Shown here piece by piece: positions 1-7,134 of a DNA stretch of 7,136 nt (position 1 is the stretch's first letter; every line of letters starts with the position of its first letter). The position numbers were made by a program, and so were the translations under genes. This stretch comes from JANRJY01 sp033763735 (GTDB taxonomy: Bacteria; Bacteroidota; Bacteroidia; Cytophagales; UBA9547): contig JANRJY010000034.1 of NCBI GenBank assembly GCA_033763735.1, forward strand, positions 1-7,136, in the 5' to 3' direction. The notes under the pieces were generated by a model. That model was not told the DNA's origin and did no database searches. It worked only from the letters and a program-made list of their open reading frames with translations.

Positions 1-135
1 GCCACCATTCATGGCTAAAAATACACCTATGCCAAACATGGCTAATCCAACTCCCAAAGCGATAAACAGGTTACGCTTTAACTTATCAGAAAGTGTAAAT
101 TGTTCGTCTATTGATACTTCTACGTGATGCAACAT
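1..135 (-). CDS. actF: ActF, ACIII second NrfD-like membrane subunit (N-terminal 45 residues only, cut by window edge)
   Basis: An open frame starts at the ATG at 133-135 and continues without a stop to base 1, giving 45 codons. The reading begins MLHHVEVSIDEQ, followed by a short charged stretch (SDKLKR at residues 16-21) and then a hydrophobic segment from about residue 22 to 43 rich in Gly, Leu, Ile and Phe, which looks like the first membrane helix. The start lies 25 bases after the actE stop on the same strand, so it belongs to the same operon. In ACIII clusters the gene after actE is normally actF, a polytopic NrfD/PsrC-like subunit related to ActC. The visible part fits an ActF N-terminus but holds no diagnostic motif, so the name rests mainly on gene order. 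The rest of the gene lies outside the window. No Shine-Dalgarno sequence is visible. Confidence 0.75.
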   Translation of the reverse strand, partial: MLHHVEVSIDEQFTLSDKLKRNLFIALGVGLAMFGIGVFLAMNGG

Positions 136-160
136 TGTATATTTTGTTACTGATTATTGG

Positions 161-778
161 CTATTCTATTGTTTGTAAAGTTTGAACGTATCTTACAATT
201 CTCCAGCGATCGTCCACTGAAATTTGTGATGCATGAGGCCACATTCTATTTCTACCAAAAGTAATTGTATGGAATATATGCCCTGCTTTATCCAATTTTA
301 CTCTTCCTTTATTATATGCAGGTACGCCTTTATACTTTTTTCCTACCAATCCATCACCTTGTCCTGTTTCTCCATGACAATGCTGACAATATCTTTCATA
401 CAATGCTTTTCCTTCAGTAATTATTGATTCTGAGCTGTCAAGAGGACATTTCAAAACTCTTCCTGAAACCTCAAAACTGTCCTTATTAATATGGTTAAAA
501 GCAGGCGTTGATTTAACTGAACCAAAAGAAGCATTATATTTTTGAATTTTAACCGTATTTGGAACAGGTTTTCTCATTGTCATTCCAAAAGGATTATAAG
601 GATTTGAATTATAATCCTCATGATTTTTATCTGTAATTTGAGACAATGGCTCATAAGCACGGCTATGATACATTTCAGGTGCATATTCAGTACCTGTATT
701 ATTATAGTCTTTTTTACAGGCCGTGAATATAACAACCATTAAAAAAGCAGATATAGTGATTCTGGTAATCATATTCAT
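161..778 (-). CDS. actE: ActE, ACIII monohaem cytochrome c lipoprotein
   Basis: The product has 205 residues. It begins with a short signal peptide (hydrophobic residues 7-20) ending in a lipobox-like IFTAC, so Cys21 is the probable lipidated residue and the mature protein would be membrane-anchored on the periplasmic side. Residues 22-120 carry no recognised domain but include the EYAPEMYHSRAYEP stretch (31-44), which resembles the Met/Pro/Tyr-rich N-terminal segment of ActE proteins. The C-terminal cytochrome c domain (about 115-205) has one haem motif, CQHCH at 131-135, the following GETGQGDG loop typical of class I cytochromes c, and Met179 in NRMWPHASQ as the likely sixth ligand. In ACIII, ActE takes electrons from the ActA haems and hands them to the next acceptor. 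The ATG shares its A with the actD stop (TAATG), so translation is probably coupled. Cys111 lies outside the haem motif and is unexplained. A second ATG two codons later (base 772) is possible. Confidence 0.92.
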   Translation of the reverse strand: MNMITRITISAFLMVVIFTACKKDYNNTGTEYAPEMYHSRAYEPLSQITDKNHEDYNSNPYNPFGMTMRKPVPNTVKIQKYNASFGSVKSTPAFNHINKDSFEVSGRVLKCPLDSSESIITEGKALYERYCQHCHGETGQGDGLVGKKYKGVPAYNKGRVKLDKAGHIFHTITFGRNRMWPHASQISVDDRWRIVRYVQTLQTIE

Positions 779-780
779 TA
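776..780 (-). other. actD stop / actE start overlap (TAATG)
   Basis: Read on the minus strand, bases 780-776 spell TAATG. The TAA ends actD and the ATG opens actE, sharing one A at 778. This is the only overlapping junction in the cluster; the others have gaps of 20 to 34 bases. Such an arrangement commonly permits termination-reinitiation and would tie ActE production to ActD production. The coupling is an inference from the layout. Confidence 0.85.
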
Positions 781-1302
781 AATTTCTTTTTCGTTAACTT
801 CTTTAGCTCCTGTTTTCCACAACAAAGCAGCTATTTCTTCTTTAGATTTTTTATTTTTATCCAAATCAATTGCGATTACAAATTTGTCGTCTGTAATTCT
901 AACATCCAATATATCCGGTTTCGACCAAGGCATTAAATTACTAGCCACTAAAAAAGTACCAACCATTCCAAAAGCCGAAAATAATACCGTACACTCAAAT
1001 GAAATTGGAACAAAATCAGGGATAGGTGCATTTGGTTTTCCTCCTACATTCATTGGCCAATCAAAACCATTCATCCAAATCATCATTGTTAACCCACAAG
1101 TTAATCCTAAAGCACCAAACATAAAAGCAGCTCGAGGCAAACGCGATCTTTTGTAACCAAGCACATCATCAATTCCATGAATAGGAAAAGGTGAGAATAA
1201 TTCATGTATTTTTACTCCTTCGTGTCTGACGTCATGAGCAGCATGCATAACTACATCATCATCGTCAAATACACCTAAAATATAATGTTTTTTATCTTTC
1301 AT
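778..1302 (-). CDS. actD: ActD, ACIII small membrane subunit (DUF3341 family)
   Basis: The product has 174 residues and no signal peptide. The N-terminal domain (1-55) is soluble and acidic near its start (FDDDDVV at 12-18), with the HELFSPFPIHGID stretch (33-45) that is characteristic of DUF3341/ActD proteins. Two membrane helices follow, at about 57-79 and 99-123, joined by a short loop containing FDWPMNVGGKP (80-90). The C-terminal part (124-174) is a charged soluble domain. With two helices both ends should face the cytoplasm. In ACIII, ActD is a peripheral subunit next to the ActC/ActF membrane core; it carries no cofactor motif here, and its catalytic role is not established. The start is the ATG at 1300-1302, 20 bases after the actC stop, and the gene ends in the one-base overlap with actE. 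Confidence 0.93.
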   Translation of the reverse strand: MKDKKHYILGVFDDDDVVMHAAHDVRHEGVKIHELFSPFPIHGIDDVLGYKRSRLPRAAFMFGALGLTCGLTMMIWMNGFDWPMNVGGKPNAPIPDFVPISFECTVLFSAFGMVGTFLVASNLMPWSKPDILDVRITDDKFVIAIDLDKNKKSKEEIAALLWKTGAKEVNEKEI

Positions 1303-1322
1303 TGATTTATCTGATATACTAA

Positions 1323-2693
1323 TTAATGATGAACCGGTTGACTTCCACTTGATGATTTCAATACAGCTTTAATCTCTGCCATATTAACTACCGGCAAGAA
1401 TTTAGCAAATAAGAAAAACAAAGTGAAAAACAATCCAAATGAATTGATATATACACCTACGTCAACATATGTTGGATAGAACATTGCCCAGCTAGATGGC
1501 ACATAATCTCTATGAAGCGAAGAAACTATAATTACAAATCGCTCAAACCACATTCCAATATTTACAACTATTGATAAAATAAAAGTGGCAGCAATACTCC
1601 TTCTGATTTTTTTTATCCAGAATAACTGAGGAGAAAGAACATTACAAGTCATCATTGACCAATATGCCCACCAATAAGGACCAGTAGCTCTATTAATAAA
1701 GCAATAAGATTCATATTCCACTCCTGAATACCAAGCAATAAAAAACTCAGTTATGTAAGCAACCCCAACAATAGAACCAGTAAGAATAATAATTTTATTC
1801 ATTGACTCAATGTGCTCCAATGTGATGTAATCTTCCAATTTGTATACTGCACGGGTTACAATCATTAAGGTTAACACCATTGCAAACCCTGAAAAAATAG
1901 CACCTGCTACGAAATAAGGAGGAAAAATAGTTGTATGCCAACCAGGAATTACTGAGGTTGCAAAATCCATACTTACTATTGTGTGTACTGAAAGTACCAG
2001 TGGCGTTGAAAGTCCTGCTAAAATCAGACAAACCGCCTCATAACGAGACCAATCCTTAGCACCACCTGTCCAACCTAATGATAATGCACCATAAATTATT
2101 TTGGAAATTGTATTTGTAGCCCTATCACGAATGGTTCCTAAATCAGGAATCAATCCAATATACCAAAACACTGTTGAAACAGAAAGGTAAGTACTAATTG
2201 CGAATACGTCCCATACCAGAGGAGAATTGAAATTAACCCAAAGTGACCCAAAAGTATTTGGCAATGGAAGTGGCCAATAACCTACCCAAGGACGACCCAT
2301 GTGAGCTAAAATAAAACTTGCAGCGCATAATACAGCAAAAATTGTCATTGCCTCTGCTGCACGGTTAATTGATGTTCTCCATTTTTGACGGAACAATAAT
2401 AATATAGCAGAAATCAAAGTACCTGCGTGACCAATACCTACCCACCACACGAAGTTGGTAATATCCCAAGCCCATCCAACTGTTTTATTCAATCCCCACT
2501 CCCCTATACCAAACCAAAGTGTACGATAAACGCAAAACAATCCGTAACAAAGTGTTAAAAACGAAACAGTAAATGCTGCAATCCAACGAATGTTTGGAGC
2601 AGACTCCACATGCTTCGAAATATCATTCGTTACATCATGATAGGTTTTGCCACCGGTGACTAATGGGGGCCTTACGTGAGATGATACTTGCAT
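1323..2693 (-). CDS. actC: ActC, ACIII quinol-binding NrfD/PsrC-like membrane subunit
   Basis: The product has 456 residues and about ten membrane helices, near 36-58, 80-101, 115-133, 160-181, 218-240, 258-281, 300-323, 343-361, 366-388 and 412-434, matching the ten-helix form of NrfD-like subunits in ACIII. Polar residues within or next to helices include His89 (GIGHAGT), Glu114 (RAAEAMT), His131 and Arg134 (HMGRPW), Asp162 (VWDVF), His237 and Asp243 (SVHTIVSMD). In related proteins, residues of this kind form the quinol site on the periplasmic side and a proposed proton route; exact equivalence to studied enzymes needs an alignment. ActC passes electrons from quinol to the iron-sulfur domain of ActB. 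The first 35 residues are soluble. The start is the ATG at 2691-2693, 31 bases after the actB stop, with only a weak A/G-rich upstream tract. Confidence 0.95.
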   Translation of the reverse strand: MQVSSHVRPPLVTGGKTYHDVTNDISKHVESAPNIRWIAAFTVSFLTLCYGLFCVYRTLWFGIGEWGLNKTVGWAWDITNFVWWVGIGHAGTLISAILLLFRQKWRTSINRAAEAMTIFAVLCAASFILAHMGRPWVGYWPLPLPNTFGSLWVNFNSPLVWDVFAISTYLSVSTVFWYIGLIPDLGTIRDRATNTISKIIYGALSLGWTGGAKDWSRYEAVCLILAGLSTPLVLSVHTIVSMDFATSVIPGWHTTIFPPYFVAGAIFSGFAMVLTLMIVTRAVYKLEDYITLEHIESMNKIIILTGSIVGVAYITEFFIAWYSGVEYESYCFINRATGPYWWAYWSMMTCNVLSPQLFWIKKIRRSIAATFILSIVVNIGMWFERFVIIVSSLHRDYVPSSWAMFYPTYVDVGVYINSFGLFFTLFFLFAKFLPVVNMAEIKAVLKSSSGSQPVHH

Positions 2694-2724
2694 AGTTAAT
2701 TTATACTTTCTTTTCTAAATAATT

Positions 2725-5700
2725 CTAAACGTTTCTAATTTTAGTTAAATACGAAACAGATGGTTTCACATTAATCTCTTCTAATAAGAAATAGTTTCTT
2801 TCTTTATTTTCATCATTCATTAATTTCGAAATTCTGCTTTCTGAATCGTTCATGTCTCCAAATACCAAAGCTTCAGTAGGACACGATTGAGAACAAGCAG
2901 TTTCAATTTCGCCATCAACTGGTCTTCTTGACTCAATTTTAGCAGCCAATTTGCCCGCTTGAATTCTTTGAACACACATTGAACATTTTTCCATTACACC
3001 TCTAGCACGAACGGTTACATCTGGATTAAGAACCATACGACCTAAGTCATCCATTAAGGTTGGATTAACATCAGCGAATTTCTTATTTGTGTAATAGCTG
3101 AACCAATTGAAACGTCTTACTTTATAAGGACAGTTATTAGCACAATATCTCGTTCCAACACATCTATTATAGGTCATTTGATTTAAACCTTCTGTGCTAT
3201 GAGTGGTAGCAAGTACCGGACACACCGTTTCACATGGTGCATTGTTACAATGCTGACACATAACTGGTTGAAATACTACTTGAGGATTTTCGCCCGGATT
3301 TTCTCTTTCACGGTCCAGCAAACCAGCTACACTTTTATCTTCTTGATTTTGAGCATCACTTGAATAGTATCTGTCAATACGAATCCAGTGCATTTCTCTT
3401 CTGTTCAATACTTCCTGACGACCAACAACAGGAACATTGTTTTCTGCTTGGCAGCTTATCACGCAGGCACTACATCCCGTACATGAATTAAGGTCAATTG
3501 CAAGTCCCCAAAAATGATTATTATAATTATGTGTTTTTAAACTCTCAGTTTTCCAAAGAGTAATATCAGTTGGTTTTTTCTCAATACCCTCTGTGGTTTT
3601 AATTTTTGGTTCATACCTACCGGCTGATGGATTTTTGATATATTCCTTCAAAACAGACTCTTGCACGATAGGACGCGACATCATTGTATGATGTGTCTGT
3701 GTTTGTGCAATTTCTCTAGTTTCACCTGTTTTTGTAATCGCAGCAATCGATCCGGTAAAAGAAGCCGTTGTTGAATTTATATTAACAAAAGGGAATACGT
3801 TTTGTCCAACATTGTTACCTACTTTACCTGCAACTGTTCGACCATAGCCCATAGCGAATGCAATCGTATTTTGAGCTTGACCAGGTTGAATTAACACCGG
3901 AAGTGTAATACTTTTACCTGTTTTTGAATCAATCTTTACTAAATCTCCTTGTGCTAGTCCTTTTTCGTTTGCAAATTTTTGAGAAACAGTTACATAATTA
4001 TCCCAACAAGCTTTTGATATCGGCTCCGGAAGTTCTTGTAGCCATGGATTATTTGCTTGTGAACCAACACCCATTCCAACTTTTTCGTAAATAACATACT
4101 CTATATCCTGACTTGCTGATTTATATGTTGAAGAAATAATGCTGGATACACTTGTAATATCAAAACTATAAGAAACTGTTGATGAACTTGAAATTTCAAA
4201 CACTCCATTGTGTAAAGTATTATCCCAAAAAGATTGAAAAGAAGATTTTTCGGATTGTAATGGGAAGAGGTTAGTACTCCAATAGGTTTTGATATAGTCG
4301 TAAGCAGTTGCATTGCTTCCAGTCCATTTCAAAATTGTATCAATTGCCTGACGAGTTTTGAACAACGGAGAAATTGTAGGCTGACCTAAGCTGTAGCATC
4401 CTTTTTTTGGATTTGCATCTGTCCAACTTTCAAGAAAATGATTGTCAGCAGCGACAAAATCAACAACAGCAGTGGTTTCATTAGGTTTGTCAGAAATTGC
4501 AACTTTCAAATCAACATTTGCCAAGGCAGACTTTAATTCTGTTGAAAAAGCAGAATCATAAATAGGATTGCAGTTCAAAAATATAACCCCATTGTATCCA
4601 CCATTTTTAAGGTCAGAAACAAATTTTTTGAAATCAGCATCTTTACCTTTCCGATTAAAAGTTGGAATGGAAGAATTTACAGTTACACCGTAGTTGCCAA
4701 GTAAATTATTTATTGCGTTTACTACCAATTGAACATTGGTATCATTAGAACCACTTACAACTAAAGATTTTCCTTTTGCATTCAATAAGTCGTCAGCTGC
4801 TTTTTGCAAAAATTTAATGTCTTTAACTTCACCAACGGCTATAGTAGCAGCACCTGATTTTGAAGCAATTAAATTATACAAATTTGAAATAACTAACCCT
4901 TCTTGTGATGGTTTAATTGCTGTTCTAAAATCAGCATTTGCACCGGTTAAAGACATTAATGATTCAAATTGATAATGGCGAGACATTTCCTTTTTGGATT
5001 TGCCTAATTTTCTGGTTTTGGAATATTGTTTGTTAAACTCAATTGGCGACAACCAAGTTCCCAAAAAATCAGCACCAAAGCTAACGATCACAGAAGCTTT
5101 ACTAAAATCATAAGATGGTAATGCACTTACACCAAATGATTTTTCATTTGCTTCTATAATACCGGAAGCTGAATTTGGATCGTACGAAACATGTACAGAT
5201 CCAGGGTATTTAACAACAAATTCATTAATGCACTGTTGTAGAGACGGACTTAAAACTGTATTTGAAACAACTGCAATTTTACCTTTTAGTTTTTCAGCTA
5301 CTTTACCATCCAATTCATCCCAACTAACATTTGCGCCTTTAATTTGAGGAGCTGTAAAACGTGCTTTATCGTATAATGATAATACAGATGCCGCAACTCT
5401 TGCACTTAAGCCACCTTGAGAAATAGATGAATTTTTATTTCCTTCAATTTTTATTGGGCGACCTTCACGAGTTTTTACGACGATGCTGCAATAATCTCCC
5501 CCATCAATATAAGTAGATGCATAATAATTTGGCATGGAAGGATCGATTTCTTCCGGCTTATTCAAATATGGGATTGCTTTTCTAACGGGAGTTTCGCAAG
5601 CAGCTAAAGTTGCAGCTGCAACGCCAAAACCCATTAATTTAAGAAAATCTCTACGGTAATGTCCCCCATTTTCTGATTCAGAAGGCAAATAGTCAGGAAA

Positions 5701-5784
5701 CTCTTGTTTAGCATTGGCCACAAACTCAGGTGTTTGTGTCAACTCTTCTATTCCTTTCCAGTAAGTTTTATTATTTTCCAGCAT
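2725..5784 (-). CDS. actB: ActB, ACIII iron-sulfur subunit (molybdopterin oxidoreductase-like domain fused to ferredoxin-like domain)
   Basis: From the ATG at 5784 the product has 1019 residues. Residues 1-63 form an extended Tat signal (RRDFLK at 44-49) ending in a lipobox, LAAC, with Cys63. Residues of about 66-740 resemble the large subunit of molybdopterin oxidoreductases, but I see neither the N-terminal Cys cluster motif nor a clear molybdenum ligand, as expected for ActB, where this domain is structural. The C-terminal domain (about 756-1019) has four cluster motifs: Cys768/771/774/778, Cys843/846/851/855, Cys875/881/885 plus CP, and Cys934/937/964/968. The third motif reads CVGTRYC, with Thr in place of the second Cys, predicting a [3Fe-4S] cluster. 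In ACIII these clusters link the quinol site of ActC to the ActA haems. A start 66 bases upstream (5850) would overlap actA by 32 bases and put 22 extra residues before the recognisable signal, so I reject it. The gene starts 34 bases after the actA stop. Confidence 0.95.
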   Translation of the reverse strand: MLENNKTYWKGIEELTQTPEFVANAKQEFPDYLPSESENGGHYRRDFLKLMGFGVAAATLAACETPVRKAIPYLNKPEEIDPSMPNYYASTYIDGGDYCSIVVKTREGRPIKIEGNKNSSISQGGLSARVAASVLSLYDKARFTAPQIKGANVSWDELDGKVAEKLKGKIAVVSNTVLSPSLQQCINEFVVKYPGSVHVSYDPNSASGIIEANEKSFGVSALPSYDFSKASVIVSFGADFLGTWLSPIEFNKQYSKTRKLGKSKKEMSRHYQFESLMSLTGANADFRTAIKPSQEGLVISNLYNLIASKSGAATIAVGEVKDIKFLQKAADDLLNAKGKSLVVSGSNDTNVQLVVNAINNLLGNYGVTVNSSIPTFNRKGKDADFKKFVSDLKNGGYNGVIFLNCNPIYDSAFSTELKSALANVDLKVAISDKPNETTAVVDFVAADNHFLESWTDANPKKGCYSLGQPTISPLFKTRQAIDTILKWTGSNATAYDYIKTYWSTNLFPLQSEKSSFQSFWDNTLHNGVFEISSSSTVSYSFDITSVSSIISSTYKSASQDIEYVIYEKVGMGVGSQANNPWLQELPEPISKACWDNYVTVSQKFANEKGLAQGDLVKIDSKTGKSITLPVLIQPGQAQNTIAFAMGYGRTVAGKVGNNVGQNVFPFVNINSTTASFTGSIAAITKTGETREIAQTQTHHTMMSRPIVQESVLKEYIKNPSAGRYEPKIKTTEGIEKKPTDITLWKTESLKTHNYNNHFWGLAIDLNSCTGCSACVISCQAENNVPVVGRQEVLNRREMHWIRIDRYYSSDAQNQEDKSVAGLLDRERENPGENPQVVFQPVMCQHCNNAPCETVCPVLATTHSTEGLNQMTYNRCVGTRYCANNCPYKVRRFNWFSYYTNKKFADVNPTLMDDLGRMVLNPDVTVRARGVMEKCSMCVQRIQAGKLAAKIESRRPVDGEIETACSQSCPTEALVFGDMNDSESRISKLMNDENKERNYFLLEEINVKPSVSYLTKIRNV
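5596..5784 (-). other. Extended Tat signal with lipobox at the ActB N-terminus
   Basis: The first 63 codons of actB encode a region of the type described as the extended Tat signal of Moco/4Fe-4S proteins. It starts with a conserved-looking YWKGIEELTQTPEF (8-21), continues through an acidic linker, then has the twin-arginine core RRDFLKLMG (44-52), a hydrophobic stretch (50-61) and LAAC (60-63). The distance of over 40 residues before the twin arginines is the hallmark of this signal class and fixes the start at 5784. The protein is predicted to be exported folded with its clusters and then anchored through lipidated Cys63. Lipidation is inferred from the motif only. Confidence 0.85.
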
Positions 5785-5818
5785 ATTGAATTTACCTAGT
5801 AAATTATTCTTTACTTTA

Positions 5819-7075
5819 TTAATAATGACATTTAGAACATTCCAAGCCACCTATATCTTTAACTTTCATAGGTTCTTTAGAATTTTTATTGTGAACTGCC
5901 ATCAAATTGTCATAATAAGCATTGCCTTTACCATTAACGGCTGTTTCACGGTGACAATTGATACACCATCCCATTGTTAAAGGGGAGTATTGTTGTACTA
6001 CTTCCATAGTTTCGATTGGACCGTGGCATTGTTGACACTCGATTCCGCCTACTTTAACGTGTTGAGAGTGATTGAAATATGCCAAATCAGGTAGATTATG
6101 AACGCGTACCCATTCAACAGGACGACCGGTTGAAATAGCTTTATAGATTTTTTGAATTTCGGGAGATTCCTGACGAATGCTATTATGGCAATTCATACAA
6201 ATATTTGCAGAAGGAATATTTGCAGATTTGGTTTTGTACACACCTGTGTGGCAATAAGCACAATTGATTTTATACTCGCCTGCATGGAGTTTGTGAGAAA
6301 ATGTAATAGGTTGTGTAGGTGCATAACCTTGATTGATACCAATACCTACCATACCATCAATACAAGCTTTACCGGCAACTAATACAAATATTAAAACGAT
6401 AGCAGATTTGAATGGTTTGCTCGTGTAAACAGCAGCAAAATCAATTTTTGTGTTGATAACACCTTTTTCAATTTCTGTTAGTTCTCCTTCTTTTTGCCCT
6501 AGATATTTGGTAAGAATTGAAATTACCAAAGTTAGTATGACAAGAATCAAAATTAAAATAACAACAAACAATAAAAGAATATAGTTTAATGTAGTTGTGT
6601 CTTGAGGAGCTTGAGTAGCAACAGCAGTATCTGCACCAGCAGCAGGAGCTGTAGCTGCTGCAGCAGCAGGTGCTTTTTCGCTTTCCGATTTAATATAAGC
6701 AACTATTGAAGTAATTTCCGGATCAGAAAATGCAAAACTTTGCATTTGAACTTTATTGAATTTGTTAAAAACTTCAATTGCTTCTTTATCGCCACTATTA
6801 ATTAAAAGTGTAGAATTACGAACCCATTTTTGAATCCAAGCCAGTTTGCGTCTTGAATGAACATTTTTTAAGCCCGGTCCAACAACAACTTCATCAGAAA
6901 CTGCATGACATTGTGTACAATTGTTTTCGAATAATGCTTTACCGGCATTTATTGTTGCTTCATCGGAAGGAATTTCCTGTGCGAATCCGTTGATTGAAAA
7001 AAATATGCCCGTTAACAGGAACGCAACTAATATTTTTTTGGTTTGGATTGTAAATTGATTGTATATCATTGACAT
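5819..7075 (-). CDS. actA: ActA, ACIII multihaem cytochrome c with fused N-terminal monohaem domain (six CXXCH)
   Basis: From the ATG at 7075 the product has 418 residues. A Sec signal peptide (KK at 13-14, hydrophobic to about 28, GFA|Q cleavage near 32) is followed by a class I cytochrome c domain (about 33-133) with CTQCH at 53-57 and probable ligand Met111 (KVQMQSF). An Ala/Pro/Thr linker (135-157) leads to a membrane helix (163-188), a short charged cytoplasmic segment and a second helix (about 223-243). The C-terminal pentahaem domain has CXXCH at 272, 293, 347, 371 and 413, plus extra histidines (FSHKLH, FNHSQH) suited to bis-His ligation. ActA carries electrons from ActB clusters towards ActE or an oxidase. 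The last haem motif is followed by a single Tyr and the stop. Other possible starts are the ATG at 7069 and a GTG at 7084; all leave the signal peptide intact. It is the first gene of the operon, directly behind the promoter. Confidence 0.95.
   Translation of the reverse strand: MSMIYNQFTIQTKKILVAFLLTGIFFSINGFAQEIPSDEATINAGKALFENNCTQCHAVSDEVVVGPGLKNVHSRRKLAWIQKWVRNSTLLINSGDKEAIEVFNKFNKVQMQSFAFSDPEITSIVAYIKSESEKAPAAAAATAPAAGADTAVATQAPQDTTTLNYILLLFVVILILILVILTLVISILTKYLGQKEGELTEIEKGVINTKIDFAAVYTSKPFKSAIVLIFVLVAGKACIDGMVGIGINQGYAPTQPITFSHKLHAGEYKINCAYCHTGVYKTKSANIPSANICMNCHNSIRQESPEIQKIYKAISTGRPVEWVRVHNLPDLAYFNHSQHVKVGGIECQQCHGPIETMEVVQQYSPLTMGWCINCHRETAVNGKGNAYYDNLMAVHNKNSKEPMKVKDIGGLECSKCHY
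6596..6676 (-). repeat. Low-complexity Ala/Pro/Thr linker coding stretch in actA
   Basis: This stretch encodes a run rich in Ala with Pro, Thr and Gln between the monohaem domain and the first membrane helix of ActA. At DNA level it contains imperfect GCA/GCT triplet runs, including the 14-base palindrome GCTGCTGCAGCAGC at 6654-6667. It probably works as a flexible tether that lets the haem domain move. Its triplet runs could vary in length between strains by slippage. Confidence 0.7.
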
Positions 7076-7104
7076 AAATACCACAATTCGGGTTTCAAGT
7101 GTTG

Positions 7105-7134
7105 CAAATCTACTATTGGGATTGAATTAAACAA
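7105..7134 (-). promoter_or_regulatory. Bacteroidota-type promoter of the act operon
   Basis: On the minus strand a TTG (bases 7134-7132) is followed after 19 bases by TAGATTTG (7112-7105), an exact match to the Bacteroidota -33/-7 consensus TTG - 17 to 23 bases - TAnnTTTG recognised by the primary sigma factor of this phylum. Transcription would start a few bases further on, near 7100, giving a leader of about 25-30 bases before the actA ATG at 7075 or 7069. The position directly ahead of the first gene and the correct spacing support it. No operator, riboswitch or attenuator can be seen in the short leader; sequence beyond 7136 is not available. Confidence 0.75.

Noticed and set aside
256..263. 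Minus-strand TACTTTTG inside actE as an internal promoter for actF
   Set aside because: It matches the -7 consensus, but the nearest TTG upstream is about 29 bases away, outside the usual spacing, and such short matches are expected by chance in AT-rich DNA.
884..1156. Plus-strand open frame of 90 codons antisense to actD
   Set aside because: It lies wholly within actD, shows no recognisable domain, and the minus-strand reading is a clear family member. It is a shadow frame.
4736..4972. Plus-strand open frame of 78 codons antisense to actB
   Set aside because: It lies inside the well-supported actB gene and its product has no recognisable features.
1323..5784. A polysulfide, tetrathionate or other true molybdoenzyme operon
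   Set aside because: The large and iron-sulfur domains are fused in one protein without visible molybdenum ligands, and multihaem ActA, DUF3341 ActD and monohaem ActE flank them. That combination is specific to ACIII.
5786..5980. Plus-strand open frame across the actA/actB junction
   Set aside because: It is antisense to the end of actA and carries no domain; its hydrophobic start reflects AT-rich DNA.
6654..6667. Palindrome GCTGCTGCAGCAGC as a regulatory site
   Set aside because: It is explained by consecutive Ala codons in the ActA linker and sits in the middle of a gene.
7082..7084. GTG start for actA
   Set aside because: Two ATG codons follow within 15 bases (7075 and 7069), and both leave a normal signal peptide. 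The GTG would also lie very close to the predicted transcription start.
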